64,000 bases of DNA from Combretum micranthum (GCA_024138025.1 JAMXBD010000961.1:62001-126000), one strand, 5' to 3'. Counted from the stretch's first letter, positions 11,349-23,899 are shown. Notes: generated by a model not told the origin, from the letters alone. Numbers and translations are program-made.

Positions 11349-12469
11349 AAAGAAGGGCAGCTGTCGACATCTCATTTTTGCCCGTCTTAAAATATAAAAA
11401 TAAAAAAGTAGAAAATTTTAAAAATATATAGAAATATATTATAAAGTAGAAAATTATAATAAAGATTATAAATTATTAAGGTAAAAAATTATTAAGTTAA
11501 AATTGACAAATAAAATATAAGAATTAATTAAAAAAAACAACAACAACAAAAATTAATAGAAAAATTAAAAATATTGTAGAAAATAGGAAAACCCTAGCTC
11601 ACCTTTAGATTGGTTTGCATGCTATAAATAATTTTAGAAAATGATAGTAATAAAATAGTATAAAAAAAGAAAATATTAAAAAAATCAAAATTAAAGTAAG
11701 AGGATTATAAAGATATATAATTTAATAAGTAATTTGTAAATTAGCTTCTTTAGTCTTAGAAATTCATTTCATCCCATATTAATTTAAGTTTGTAATTTAA
11801 TCAAGGTTTTAAACCTATTTTAATTCGACCAAATTTGTATGAAAATGTGGTGGGCCTAGGCTTATTCAAACAAAATATGTTTCAGTAGAGGGGATTTTAT
11901 TTTAACTCAAGGATAGGACCCGTGTGTAGGCTCTCCTTCTTCTTCCCACAATTGTCTCTATGGAAGCTTTGTTTGAGCTTCAAAAGGTCAAATCAACACC
12001 TTTTCAACTCCTTCATATATATATATATATATAAAGCCAATATGTAGAAGTTATAAATTTCTCAAAATTCCACGTTTTGGATTCTGATAAGATTAAAATT
12101 TAGGACTAAGTTTTTAAATGATAATTTAATTTCAATAAGTTCATCAAGTCTAAAAATTTTTTAATGCTTGACCTTTCAATTCCGCCAGATGTGGGTTAAA
12201 TATTCTCCTCCCCTTCAATCGAAGTAATGCAATTTACTTTAATAACAATTGAATCACGAGGCAAGAGGAATACTTAATATTAACATAAATGAGGTCCATT
12301 ACAATTCTTAGGAGTATACCCCTGCTAATGTCTTTAGGATTACACAAATACACTTCTTAGTAATCTCCAAAAACATGACATATCATATATATTCATAAAG
12401 AAATTTCATGAAAGTAAATCCATCCTATGTTTCCACTTCTCCCGCAAGAGCTCAAAGATTCACAGATAA
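11349..12469 (+). repeat. PPT and truncated LTR of a Tat/Ogre-like element, with embedded LTR fragment
   Basis: The purine tract AAAGAAGGGCAGC (11349..11361) is followed by TGTCGACATCTCATTTTTGC, an LTR start. The LTR end is not seen. A TA repeat leading into TATAAA lies at about 12010..12036, a possible LTR promoter. From about 12240 to 12469 the sequence resembles 38340..38600 (shared phrases such as ATACACTTCTTAG), so a fragment of the Tekay/Del-like LTR family has been inserted or joined here. Confidence 0.5.
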
Positions 12470-14104
12470 GTCATTTTTACTCTATATTTTTCATAGGATT
12501 TTGAGTTTAATTTGCTAAGAATTTCTGATAAAATCCTACAAAAACTATGTTTTTGAAAAATAATGTTGTTTTAAAGCTCTTAGAATCAAATAAGGAGTAA
12601 TCAAGTGTTTTGATGTAGATTTGGAGCAAAAACAACAATTAAAGTCAAAAAAGTAGAAGTTAAGCCCTGTAAAGACACATCCGAGGCCAAACAGAGAAAG
12701 AAGACAACAAAAATTGGTCTATCGAGCCTCAAATGCGAGCCTTCAACATGACTTTCGACTTCATTCGAAGCAATCGAGCATCATTATAAAGAAAATACAT
12801 TATCGAGCCTCAAAGTCGAGCCTCAAAACTTGACCCTCAACAATTGTGTTGACAGACCAATTCTTCATCAGAATTACCTTAAGACTCAATAATTCGACCC
12901 TCGACTCTCTCAATTTAACCTTCGATAGAGCAATGGACAAAAACACACGGTTTACTTAGGAATTTCCTGAAGTTGAGCATGATCTTACTGAATACGAGCC
13001 TCGACCAACAGAGAACGAGACCCTCGATGAGTGTTTTCACAGCTCATTTGCGCACATGAAAAGTGATCAAATTCTGTTAGAAAGGATCTACCAAATCTGC
13101 CACTTGTCAAATAAAGATGGCCATGCTTTCTATACCTAGTAGTCTATAAATAAACATGCAAGCGTGCATTGTAAAGTGTGTACCAACAGTGTAAATCAGT
13201 ATTAATGTAGAGTAGATTTCTGAAGGATTTTTGGGTAAAAAAATTTCCATTTCTTCTTACTTGAATTTTTTTTTTTTTTAGGTAAAATCAATTTAACCCA
13301 ATGTTTGTAATTTTTGTGAATTTCTGAGCAATTAATTGATTCATCTTTCGAATTTGTTTTATTTTTTCTAATTTGTGCTTATTTTGATAAATCCATGGAG
13401 AAATAAACTCCTACAGCTTAGGGATTACGAATCCAATTCTTGATTTAGTCTGATTTCAAATGCGCTTTCAAGTAAATTTGATTGGGTGTTTGTAATTACT
13501 ACCTCTTGCCAAAGAATAGGTGAAGACTTTCTGTCACTTGTTTTAATAATTCATTGAGTTGTCTTTTCAAAACAATGGATTCTTATTCTTTATGCGGGTC
13601 TGATTGAAACTTTAGATTAATGGTTTTAGCTAGGTCTATAACTACTGACTTCGAAAGAAGCTTTAGTTTAAATTAGAGAATCCGGCAATATAAGCACACC
13701 ATTTCAAACAGCTTTTAAGAAGTTATTATTCTTAAGAAATCATTCTGATATGGAATTGATGAGGTAACCCTAAGCTATTATTTCATAGAAGTTACAGGCT
13801 TATCTCTCATTTTGCCGATTAAACATTTATGGATATTTCTAACTTAGTATAGTTTATTTATTTTTTTTTTTATGATTTTCTAAAATCTTTCTTTGGCTAG
13901 ACAATAGATAGGATTGAGAGTATATTAGCTGCCAATCATTCCCTTGGGACCAACCTAAATCATTATCTATACTACATTTGATGGGTGCGCTTGCCCTGTG
14001 AGACCTTAGTTATTGGTTTAGAAAACATTTATAAATTTGAAAAACTTAGTAAATATTAAGTGAAAATTGAACATTGAATTTTACAAATCACACAAAACAA
14101 ACCA
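12470..14104 (+). repeat. LTR of plus-strand Athila/Tat-type element (family B)
   Basis: The 3' edge is fixed by a PBS a few bases later (14112). The left edge is set by homology to the inverted family member at 18235..19891, with which it shares many phrases (for example GATTTGGAGCAAAAACAACA versus GATTGGAGAAAAACAACA). Length about 1.63 kb, matching the other copy (1.66 kb). A word near CGAGCCTCAAATGCGAGCC is iterated between 12720 and 12990. The phrase CTTGCCCTGTGAGACC near the end is shared with the LTR at 351..1703. Confidence 0.65.
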
Positions 14105-14111
14105 AGTTTTC

Positions 14112-14131
14112 TGGCACCATTGCCAGGAAAT
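14112..14131 (+). other. Primer-binding site, tRNA-Asp type
   Basis: TGGCACCATTGCCAGGAA is close to the tRNA-Asp complement used by Athila/Tat elements (TGGCGCCGTTGCCGGGGA), seven bases after the LTR end. Confidence 0.7.
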
Positions 14132-14503
14132 GGTATTGGATTCAGTTTTTAAAGCCCAACAAGGCAATAGTAGAAATTAATTTTCATTTAATGTTCTAAT
14201 CGCTTTAATTTTGCAAATATCTTTTGTATATATGTGCTGTGATCTATAAATATTTTTTGTTGTAACTAACCTTTCTTTTTGTTCTTGTATATGCTTGTAA
14301 TTTATTTTCTTTTCTATACTTTTACTGTATATATTCCTATTCTGTTTTAGTTCTGCAATTCTTTATTCCTTTAATTCTTTTCTTGTGAATATTTGTTTCT
14401 TGTTTTTTTGTTTCTCTTGTTCTGTTAATTCTTTATTATTTAGTTCATTCTTTGTATAAATTTTTGTTTTCTTTTGATTTATTCTCAAATAAAATGTAAG
14501 CAT

Positions 14504-14812
14504 ATGACTAGGAGTCAATCTAAATTCTTGTTTCCATTTGATCCAAGCAAACAACAAAAAATGGCTGACCATGATGAAGTTTAGGATGGTATTGAAAAAA
14601 CTAGGGAGAACCTATCCCAAACTATGATTTATGTAGACCCAACTTAGAGGGAGCCAATACTAGGATAAACAAACCAAGAGTTGCTACTAACAACTTTGAG
14701 ATTAAACCCAATATCATCTAAATAGTTCAATAGATGGTTCAGTTTGATGGCATAAGATAAGGACCCCAATAGCCATCTACAACAATTTCTAGAGATTATA
14801 AAACTTCGGGAG
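14504..14812 (+). pseudogene. Truncated Ty3/Gypsy (Athila-type) gag
   Basis: An ATG at 14504, about 390 bases after the PBS, opens a frame beginning MTRSQSKFLFPFDPSKQQK. It is broken by TAG at 14582 and continues with further stops. Near 14735..14800 the translation passes through a block resembling the plant gag core (QFDG followed by KDPNSHLQQFLEI after frame correction by eye), then homology stops at about 14812, where a fragment of another LTR begins. Gag would form the particle core. This stub cannot. Confidence 0.65.
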
Positions 14813-14814
14813 TT

Positions 14815-15284
14815 ATGACTGTTTTATATTTTTGGTTCAAAATTTAAGCTTTTACTTTATTTTTATGATTTATTTAGTATTTAACAATTCTTGGGATGTT
14901 TTAGTCGAGTCTAGGGTTATGTGTTGGCTCTGTTTGATTTTTTGTGGTAATTGAATATTTTGATTCTAAAATTTACCAAAGGGTTTAAGGTTGTAGTATT
15001 TTGTCGTTGAGTGTTATTTAGATATATCATCTCGATATGTGTATTAAGGATTGGATAGAAGAATTGTTTCACGTACAAATTTTGAATCAAATGATTATTA
15101 AATCTCTATTTTTTATTTTTGAGTGTTCTCTTTTTCTTAAGGTTTTCGAAATTTCGTATTTTGACCTTATTTAGAATTTGGTTTTACTTTGGATATGTTT
15201 TTTGGGGTCTTGGTTCCAGTATTTAACTTTTAGGATTATTTTCTAAGAATTTTGAAAAATTCATGGATTTACATCCTCCTTTTC
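14815..15284 (-). repeat. Tekay/Del-like 3' LTR start with PPT (minus strand), truncated
   Basis: On the minus strand a PPT, GAAAAGGAGGA (15284..15274), precedes TGTAAATCCATGAATTTTTC, the LTR start, which continues to about 14815 where it joins the gag stub. The sequence matches 42060..42488, the start of the minus-strand LTR of the inverted pair (shared phrases such as GAGTCTAGGGTTAT and TAGGATTATTTTCTAAGAAT on the plus strand). Family naming rests on the TGTAAACCCC-type terminus and LTR style and is tentative. Confidence 0.6.
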
Positions 15285-16318
15285 ATGCTTTAACTCTCGC
15301 CGCTCCCTCTCTCTATAACTCTAAATCAAAATCACATAACCGCCTCAAACTCTATCAATGCGAACCACCATTGAACAACCATGCAGCCACTCTAATACCT
15401 CAACCATACTGCCAATCATCACCATCAACAACAACTTAAATCCAAACGACCCAAACAAGCTACCAAATACAATACCCATAAAAACGAGCACTGCTATTGA
15501 AAACACCCTAAATCTATTTATGAACAACAATCCATCACCACTATGACATTCAAAATTGACCTTAACTAACCACAAAATGATGATTCAACATTGAACACAC
15601 AACTTTGAAACAAACCCACAACCTAAGCCCATACACAAATTACCACAAAAAACTCAAAATCGAATCCCCCATATACATTCAAATTGACCTTCAATGAAAC
15701 CGAACACTACCATGAATGTTACCAATAGAACTCTAAAACATAAATTCATATACACCACTGCCACCACCGCTCAATAATTAACAACCCACCATCGATGAAA
15801 CCAACCTTCAATCTTTGTCGACAACCACCAAAACATAACATCACCTAATTTGAGCACATAACACAAATTCCTTAAGTCAAACTCCAACTGAAACACAATA
15901 ACTCAAACATAAAATTACAAACGCACACATTGACTTAACAAACATGAACAACAATAAAAAACAAACATAACTCGACTTCGAATCGACGAAAACCAAAACT
16001 CAAAATCAATGCCGCAATCCACATTAACCCATCAACACAGCATAACTACACATAACTCACGCTCATGCAAACACAGAGAGAGAGAGAAAGGGAAAACAAT
16101 TTTTTATAGTAAGAGCCAATCTAACTTGAACCCCAATCCACTATGCTAAATTGAGGGAGAGAGATGAATTGACTCAACACCTTGACCCATAACCTTATCC
16201 AAACCTAGATTGAACTAGTTTCTCCCATTTTTCAAGCAATCCGATCAACTTAGTTATAAGTCTTATATGATTATCAAGCTTGACCCTATTTTCCTATTCT
16301 TTCTGTAATTTCTTCTTC

Positions 16319-16356
<38 letters not shown>

Positions 16357-18214
16357 TTCTATTTTATTTTTTTTAGGTGTAGAGCTAATCGAGATCTTAA
16401 TCTAGTTTCATAGGTTTTAATATTATTAGATCATTCATTCATTCGATTATCGATTCTTTTGTATCAATATCCATATATATGTAACAAGCGAAAAATAGTG
16501 GAAAATATAAATATATATATAGTATATGATACCATATGGTATGCAATTTTTATGCGAACCGTATAATACGCATGAACGTATATGATTCGTGACATGCATA
16601 TTATATATATGTATATATCATATAGGTTCATGCTATAAAATCATTTCTTTCGTGTATGCTTTTTTGTGATTACCTTGTTTTGCCATGCTTAGATGATTTC
16701 CTATAAGATATTATTTGATTTGATTTGTTAAATCCGTAAGTAACATTATGATGTGAAATTATTAGAAGTCCTAGGATATAAACTTGTACGTATTTTAGGA
16801 ATTTAAAATTTAAGTAAATGCTGGTTTTTAGAAATATAAAATATTAAATCTTTTAAGATCTACCAATAGGCTCCAGATTATGGGTTAGTTATAAACTTAC
16901 ATTTTGCTAGCTTTCATGTGGATACTACCATGTCTTACTTGATTCTATTATACCATATTGATGGATGAATTGGATTGTATATTCTAGTATATATATTCCT
17001 TGTTTTTAAGTCTCGATCTTCTTTTTTTTTTTTTTTTGTGCCATGCTTAAAATAATAAATCACCAATTTCCTTGCTTTAGAAATGGAGTTGATGATTGAA
17101 CTCACTAGAATTAGCAAATAAAACTTTTTGTTAGTTAGTCTATATATACAATTAATATCCCTTAGTTATTTTCTAAATTTCCAAAAATAGAATAAATGGA
17201 GGTTTTCCAAAATTAGAAACTTTGTTTAGATATTTTCAAAATCAAGGAATAAAAATTAAACTCTTTAGGATTTTCAAGAAAACTGAGTCAAAGTGGATAA
17301 TCACTTAAACTTGGTGGTCTTTCCATAAATTAAAATAAACCAACTCACTAAAGTTTTACAAAAATGAAAACGAACTACGAGGATTTGATTCGGCTAGAGG
17401 ATTCATGGGCACCTAACGGACAGCCATAACAATTAAAAATTCTTAGGTAATTTTCAGAACAAAAACTAAAAATATGATTATATATATACTCCTTAAAAAA
17501 TTATTAAAAATTGAAAAATTGAGATTTAAGTTTTGTGATGAATTTTTGGCTCATATGACTCAAGATTTCCAAAGCCCATCAAAAACCTACATAATTGTTT
17601 TGGTTTTAACATAGCAACCCCAAATCCATTAATTTTGGTTTTTCACGTAGACTATGTTAGAACCGGAAACTAAACCAATGATTTGGTTTTTGGTTGACTC
17701 TTTTTTGGCTTTAGCTAGTGGTGAATGCAAATCAAACAAATTTTCAAAAATTGAGCTTTTTACAAAATCCTATAGGTTATTAGTCAAGTGTTTCGTGTCA
17801 AATGGACTGTGTTTGATATGGTTCGGAACCTTTAGGATAATAGGAGCAAAATTTGGGCTTGATAGATGGTATGAACTCCATTGTTGTTAAAGACTAGTAT
17901 GCTTTTGGGTTAGTTGCCATAAAGCTATGACCAATCATTTCAGGTGTGTTGTGGTAAGGGGTTTAGCAAGATAAAAGGATCTCCCTTCGATATGTTGTTT
18001 CCTTAACAGTTCCTCGATTTGCTAAACTAATCTTTGGATTTCTTGTTCTATTTCTAGCTAAAATAAACAAAACAATGACAAAAGCACATATCAAAGAAAA
18101 ACAGGGAAAACTAAATTAGCTAAAAGATTATATGCAAAGGCAGCTAGAATAATAGAGTCAAAGCTTTCGGTTAGTGCCTTGTTGAGCTTCATTTACATGA
18201 ATTCAACATCGTTC
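15285..18214. other. Non-coding repeat-derived stretch with microsatellite
   Basis: Nothing coding is supported. 15300..16070 is unusually A- and C-rich on the plus strand, with many ACA and CCA words. 16076..16089 is a GA run. A TTA/ATT trinucleotide repeat lies at about 16318..16357. 16500..16640 is an AT-rich palindromic stretch including ATACCATATGGTAT. The stretch ends at the PBS of the minus-strand LTR at 18235, so its right part should be the leader of that element, but no gag is recognisable. An open frame at 17654..17890 has no motif. Confidence 0.4.
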
Positions 18215-18230
18215 ATAGGCAACGACACCA
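18215..18230 (-). other. Primer-binding site, tRNA-Asp type, minus strand
   Basis: On the minus strand TGGTGTCGTTGCCTAT lies a few bases after the LTR end and matches the degenerate tRNA-Asp complement used by Athila/Tat elements. Confidence 0.6.
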
Positions 18231-18234
18231 AAAA

Positions 18235-19891
18235 TGCTTTAGTTGGTTCATTGGGTTGGATTGAAAACACTTGAAGAACAAGAAGTTGAAGCTTTCAAAA
18301 ATTTGTAAAATATGTGAATAAGTTCTGTTTAACTTCAGTCGCATCTGCCAACACTAGGCAAGCATATCTACTAAAATAACGTAGAAAGTATTAGGTCCTA
18401 TTCCAAAGGATCATTGGCATCTACCGTACTCACTTTTAACTATTATTTAGCAAAAGAAAATTTAGTAAAACATAATAAAACCGAAGTTACGCTAGGTTAA
18501 GGCGTATATAATTGTTGTTAAGGCAAATTGTGAGATAAGTTTGTTAATGCAAGATCAAACTTTAGAGAATGCTTCACCAAGTCCTTATTATGTGATTTCT
18601 CAACAAATCCATAGAGTTGTTCACTAGTGTTATTGCACCGTCAGACTCATGAATGTCAATTAAAGCCTATCTTAAGGTCAAAAACTCTAGATCTAAACTA
18701 AACCACTAGAATGTCTTCAAAGTTATCAGCAATCTAGATCCGCATAAATTTGAGAATCCTTTATATTAAAACCAACCTAATGAATATTAAAAACAAGCAA
18801 TAGAAAGTTTCACCCTCCCTCTCTCAAAATGATTACGAGCAACTTCATTAGTAGCTTAGATCTATTCAGAAAAATGATCTCTGAATCTATTCAGTTGAAA
18901 TCAGACATGATATAAAAGGTGTACCACATTTAGATCTACGAAATTAAATTTGAGCTGCTAATTACGAATGCCCAATTGATAGTTATTAAAACACTTCAAA
19001 ATCACATGAATTAGGTCTTTGATTTACAAACCTTAAGTTAAATGATTCTTTTTCCATGGATGCAGACATTAAGAATAAATTCTAAAGAAATAATATGGAA
19101 TTAAAGATGAAAATTACAAATTAAGCATAAAGTTTTGTAAAAACAAACGTTAGGTTTAGAATAAATTTACCCATAGAGCTTTAGGATTTCTTAGTAAGAA
19201 GAAACAGTTCTTTTGCTTAAGAATTCTCTCTCTATACTTCATTAGAAAATACTTTACATATGGTACTCTACATGTTTAATGGTCGTCTGTGCAAGTTTAT
19301 TTATAAGTTGCAAGCATAAATCATAATGATTTTATTTGCTGATATAGCAGATTCTTTATAACAGAATTCATTCTTATTCACATGCACGTCATGGATGCTA
19401 GCTCATAAGGTTGCTTTTTGTAGGGTTAGATCGAGTGCTCAAGTGATGCTTGAATGTCGAGGCTCAATCTAAGTATGGTATTCTAAAAAGCTCAAGTTCT
19501 TATCTAGATTCAATTATAGGTAACATTGAGTTTTTCAAGGGCTCAAATGTTGGACTCTATAAGAGTTGTTCATTGAAGTGTTAAGTGTTGATATCTTAGA
19601 GCTAATCATGGCTTTTGTCGAGGCTTGACTATAGGCTCAAATGGGGTTTTGCCCTTGTTTTGATTTGTTCTTTGGCCTTCGATAGGTCTTTTGTAGACCT
19701 TGACTAAGTTCTATTATGCACTAGTATTGTTGTTTTTCTCCAATCTAGTTCAAATCACTTCACTTCTTGTTTTCTCTGATTTTAGGAACTAAAAGACAAC
19801 ATTTGAGCAATAAAAGTACAAATTCCATTGGAATTTATTAAAAATGGATCAAATCAAGCTTAAATTCCTATTAACGGAATAGAGTAAAACA
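18235..19891 (-). repeat. LTR of minus-strand Athila/Tat-type element (family B)
   Basis: On the minus strand it starts TGTTTTACTCTATTCC and ends ...ACTAAAGCA before the PBS, so it has TG...CA ends and is 1.66 kb. It is the same family as 12470..14104 but in opposite orientation. It also carries iterated words around TCGAGGCTCAA (19430..19700). Sequence divergence from the other copy is visibly high, so both are old. Confidence 0.65.
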
Positions 19892-21047
19892 GATTTTTCG
19901 ATGTTGAAAGTTTGAGGGGGTGAATTCGCACTTTGATAAAAGTTCAAGGGATAATATGCAATCTCCGACCCTATTGGTTATGTAGACCATATATGGGTAT
20001 AGGAGAAGTTGTCATGCATAACAAGTTAGCCTTTTCAAATGTTGGCATAAAAGAGTGTACTATAAAATGTGTTGGGTCCTAAGCATCGAAGTGACCCATG
20101 ATTGACTTAAGTATCAGAGTGACCACGCGAGACAACCTCCTTGGCGCACCACTAACTAATTCTTTGTGCTTATAGGTCACACTCTCTACTGGCAAAATCA
20201 ACATCAACAACACGAGTGATATTCAAATTTAAGAATTTTAGTTCAAGACTTTTAGAGATTCTTTAGAAACTTTGGATATTTTTTATGTGAAAAAAAAAGC
20301 AAGTAAATCGTTGATATCAAAAGTTATGTTCACAAGAAGATTTCCAGCTAAAAAAATGGAATACTCTTGAAACCTTATCGGATCATATCAGAAGTTTTTA
20401 ATTTTGAATTCCATAGATAATTTGGAAGAGAAAATATCAAGGATATATCAGCAAGCTTCAAGACGCGTGGAGGAAACATACAATAAGTTGGGATTCAAAT
20501 TCTCAAAGGAGGATGAAGATAAATATGATCAAAACCAAGAGATATTTGGAAGATATTAAAGTTGTTTAAAGCTGATCACCTCATCCATAATCCAACTATT
20601 ACAAAACTAGATATATAAGAGCACAAGTTCAAAATCAAGAGACACATTGCTGCAATCTAAGACATACTTTTTCAAAGCTAAGAATGCAACCTACGACTCT
20701 TTCTTTTTAACATCCTGTTTAGATAATTTTCCATATTATCTTGTTGTAAATTTTTTTTATTCTTAGTTAGTGATAATAAATCATTATAGTAAGTGTAGTG
20801 AAGCATATCATAGATTACAAGTGACCTTGAAATTCAATTTAGCTAAGGTTTAGCTAGAAGGCTGATCAAGGAGAATTATTCCAACATTATATTTGACAAA
20901 CCTTGTAATATTTATTTATTAGATATAATGGAATATGCCTGTGTAAAAGACAGGATCCTCGCTTGGAATTGGAATAAAGGATTGACACAAAAGCCGGAAC
21001 CTCTATAAATACTCAAGCCTACTTTTCTCTTCCCTTCTTTTTTATTA
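19892..21047 (+). other. Non-coding stretch with LTR-like motif and a TATA-like site
   Basis: No frame is supported. Near 20070..20150 the phrase GACTTAAGTATCAGAGTGACC resembles a recurrent U5-type motif of plant LTRs (inference from memory of the motif style). At 21002..21012 CTCTATAAATACTC looks like a TATA region followed by a CT-rich run, which could be an LTR promoter or a promoter for transcription to the right. Confidence 0.35.
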
Positions 21048-21380
21048 TTATGTTTTAACTTGAACTATTTTAACTTGTAAAATGAGTGGTATTGGAAGGG
21101 TAGCTATAGAAGAAGAGTCATTGTACAGGATGGCAATAAAAGCCTTGGGTAGTCTAACAAAGTGAGGGGTTGAGATGTTGCCAGGACAACCGACGATGGT
21201 GGTGAAATTTGGGATCTTTCCAAGTTCACATAGAGTAGTTGTGCTGCGGCATCCATTGGCAAGCAATGAGACATTATGGTACATGTCAGTTTTGGTGTGC
21301 ATAAAAGTCACACTCACATTTATACAAGAGGTGGCCCTCCTGGTGGAAACGTTGTTACCTATTACCTCTTGTCCAATTGT
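21048..21380 (-). CDS. Unassigned minus-strand ORF, possible gene fragment
   Basis: A minus-strand frame of at least 89 codons (21317..21048) continues open further upstream to about 21380. It contains a Cys-containing, Thr-rich stretch (NGCRSTTTLCELGKIPNFTT) and ends in a mostly hydrophobic tail. Base composition is more GC-rich than the flanks, and both strands stay open here (the plus strand gives 85 codons at 21175..21432), which makes the coding strand uncertain. I do not recognise the protein. It could be a fragment of a host gene or of a captured gene in a transposon. Confidence 0.25.
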   Translation of the reverse strand, partial: TIGQEVIGNNVSTRRATSCINVSVTFMHTKTDMYHNVSLLANGCRSTTTLCELGKIPNFTTIVGCPGNISTPHFVRLPKAFIAILYNDSSSIATLPIPLILQVKIVQVKT

Positions 21381-21432
21381 TTTTGTTTTGTTTATTTTTT
21401 TAAATCATTTGTTAAATTTCATTTCTAAATAA

Positions 21433-23690
21433 TTTCATTCCATCATCTAATTATATCTAAAAATATTTTTTTTATTAAATTATATTATATAGACTAATGC
21501 AAAGCTAACGTATACGCTCATTAATAATAATAAATAAAAGTAAAATATGAGTACACAAAATATTGCAAACAAAAATACATAGATGTGTAAAATAAGATCT
21601 TCTTAAAAGTAGTTTTGGATTTTTGGATTTTTTTTTTTTTTTGTATCGTATTTGTATTTGATTTACATATGTAATTTATTTGTATCATATTTGTTTGATC
21701 TGTTTATGAGTTAAAATGTCAGTTTTTCATCTGTATCTATTTTTTTTATAATATCTATTGAAAATGAAAAAAAAAATAATATTAAAATGACTATAAGGTG
21801 ATGAAACAATCACACACTTTTTTCTTTTTTAATTCTTCATAAATTTGATGCTCAAGAACAGTATTATGCACAGCCATACACATAGACACACCATTGTGGT
21901 ATGGTACATGGAAAGATTCCATGATGTAACCAATCCAACTTATTGCAATGGTAGTTCGTTTGTTTGTGTCAACATGTAAGAAAAGTAACTACACTGTTAA
22001 AGGATTTCTCTCTTTTTCACGTTTTCTCACCTACTAATAAAGTTAAACTAATTGTCAAAGCAGGAATGAATATTTTTTGAGGGTAGGAACATTTAATTTT
22101 CTTATCACTTATGATATATTTGATTTGTTGAATGAAATAAAACTAAAAAGATATAGCAACTAGTTTGGTATTATTTTGTTATATCTTTGGAAATAATTTT
22201 GGAATAAAGTTACATTTTAGGGAAATAGTAATTTTTTAAAATAAATATAAATTTTTGTATATTTTAAATTACATGAGATAAATATTTCTTATGTTATAAG
22301 TTTTTTCAAATCACCAAGAAGATAGTTTTATTCTATTGTAATAAAAGTAAAATAAAATTTTATTTTAGCAAACAAAAAGCAAACTTAGACGGTGACTACG
22401 AATTAATAATATTGGAAGAGATATTATTATAATATAGGAATTTTGTAGATTAAGGATTTAATAATTTGAATTTGATTATCTTTATATGAATTACATAGTA
22501 ATATCTAGTGGTGATTTAGGAAATCTACATAATCTTGTCATTGATTTTTATAAGTTTTTCTTTGACTTGTGAATTAATAGTTATAATAGTAAATTTAAAT
22601 ATTAGTATTTACCGTTAATAGTTAATCAGATTAACTTTGATTCTTAAGTTAGATGATAAAAAAAAAAAAAGATAATTACTAGTACTTGAATTAAATCCTC
22701 ATGGAAACGATACCTATACTAATTTGCTATACTATTGCTCGATAAGTATGATTTTCTAAGGAGTAACCTTAGTACAATATATTGGTACAGAGTTTTATTA
22801 CGTGAGGTATGGTCATACCAAGAGCCCCTTGATAGAGATGACTATGAAAATGATGACATGACGTCAACAACGCTGCCGATAATGTCCCTTCATCGGGTCA
22901 CAAGGGTCCTTGTCCCATTGATTAGGTGAGTATTGGGATGCATGCATATACTATTCCAATAATTTGTTATCATTGTGGTTATTCAAGACCAAACGCATCA
23001 TAACTTTAAAATCTTGTTTTGTTGATTGATCATCGATTGTCACATTAGTTATTATAGGTCGATTAGGTGTAGTGTTGTGTTTGGACTATGTATAGTATTA
23101 TATATTTGATATTTTTGCTCATTTTTTATTTTTCAAATTATGATGATCATGTATATCGTATGATTATTTGGATTATAACTCGTACTTGATGGCAAAAATT
23201 ATTGTATTTGCTAGAGAGGATGAGCATGATAAGTTTTGGGATTGATGATTACTTTTGGTTCATTTTTCTTTCTGGAAATTGAATGGATTTTTTTTTTCAT
23301 TAGAGTAATATTTGGTTCAATTTGATCAATTTTATTTACATTACGCATATGTTATCAATATTGATGAATTGAATTTACTTAAAAATTTTTAAAGAAATTT
23401 TTGTGATTTTAACGAATGTAGGCTGTAAGAGCCTATCTCTTTCTTATGTTCAAATAATGAAATGATTTCAAAATCCTAAATATAATTGATCATTAAATTT
23501 TAAGTATCATATAAAATATATATATTTTATATCTCAAATATCTCGTGAGATATCAGTATAATAATATTGATTTTTATTTCATTAACACATTCATCAGTCA
23601 ATATTTTTATTATATTTCTGTTTTGGTGGCTTAGGGCCACAATATAGTTTCAATAGTATCCTAAATTTACGCAATCTCTCTCTCTTCTCT
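21433..23690. other. AT-rich intergenic stretch upstream of the SDR gene
   Basis: No gene or element end is supported. Poly-A/T runs are frequent, for example at 21629..21643 and 22658..22670. The short frame at 22735..22929 has no motif. Confidence 0.4.
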
Positions 23691-23732
<42 letters not shown>

Positions 23733-23760
23733 GGTGGGAGGCGGGAGTGACGGGCGGGTT
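23691..23760 (+). promoter_or_regulatory. CT repeat, long poly-T tract and G-rich block upstream of SDR gene
   Basis: A CT-rich repeat runs into an uninterrupted T tract of more than 30 bases (to 23731) and then into a G-rich block with five GGG runs between 23732 and 23758, separated by loops of 1 to 6 bases. The block meets the pattern of a G-quadruplex on the plus strand. It lies about 230 bases before the start codon of the intact SDR gene and about 135 bases before its TATA-like site. A regulatory role is inference only. Confidence 0.4.
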
Positions 23761-23893
23761 AAAAACTCTTGTTGGAAGATACTCACAAAAAAGCCATCGT
23801 CCTGAAAAGCAATGATTTTCCCTACCCCACCAAGGAAAGGTAAATGGGGAGTTTTTGATTCTTTTTAATGGTCATTTCCCTTTGTACCATCCT

Positions 23894-23899
23894 TATAAA
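23894..23899 (+). promoter_or_regulatory. TATA box of intact SDR gene
   Basis: TATAAA, about 90 bases ahead of the ATG at 23986. The downstream leader (23930..23985) is conserved with the leader of the third SDR copy (CTCTCAAAGCAA-type phrase), supporting a real transcribed 5' end. Confidence 0.5.

Noticed and set aside
16500..16640. Palindromic AT-rich stretch with ATACCATATGGTAT
   Set aside because: Short palindromes are expected in such AT-rich DNA; no partner feature or repeat context.
17654..17890. 78-codon plus-strand frame
   Set aside because: No recognised motif and AT-rich composition like its flanks; likely chance.
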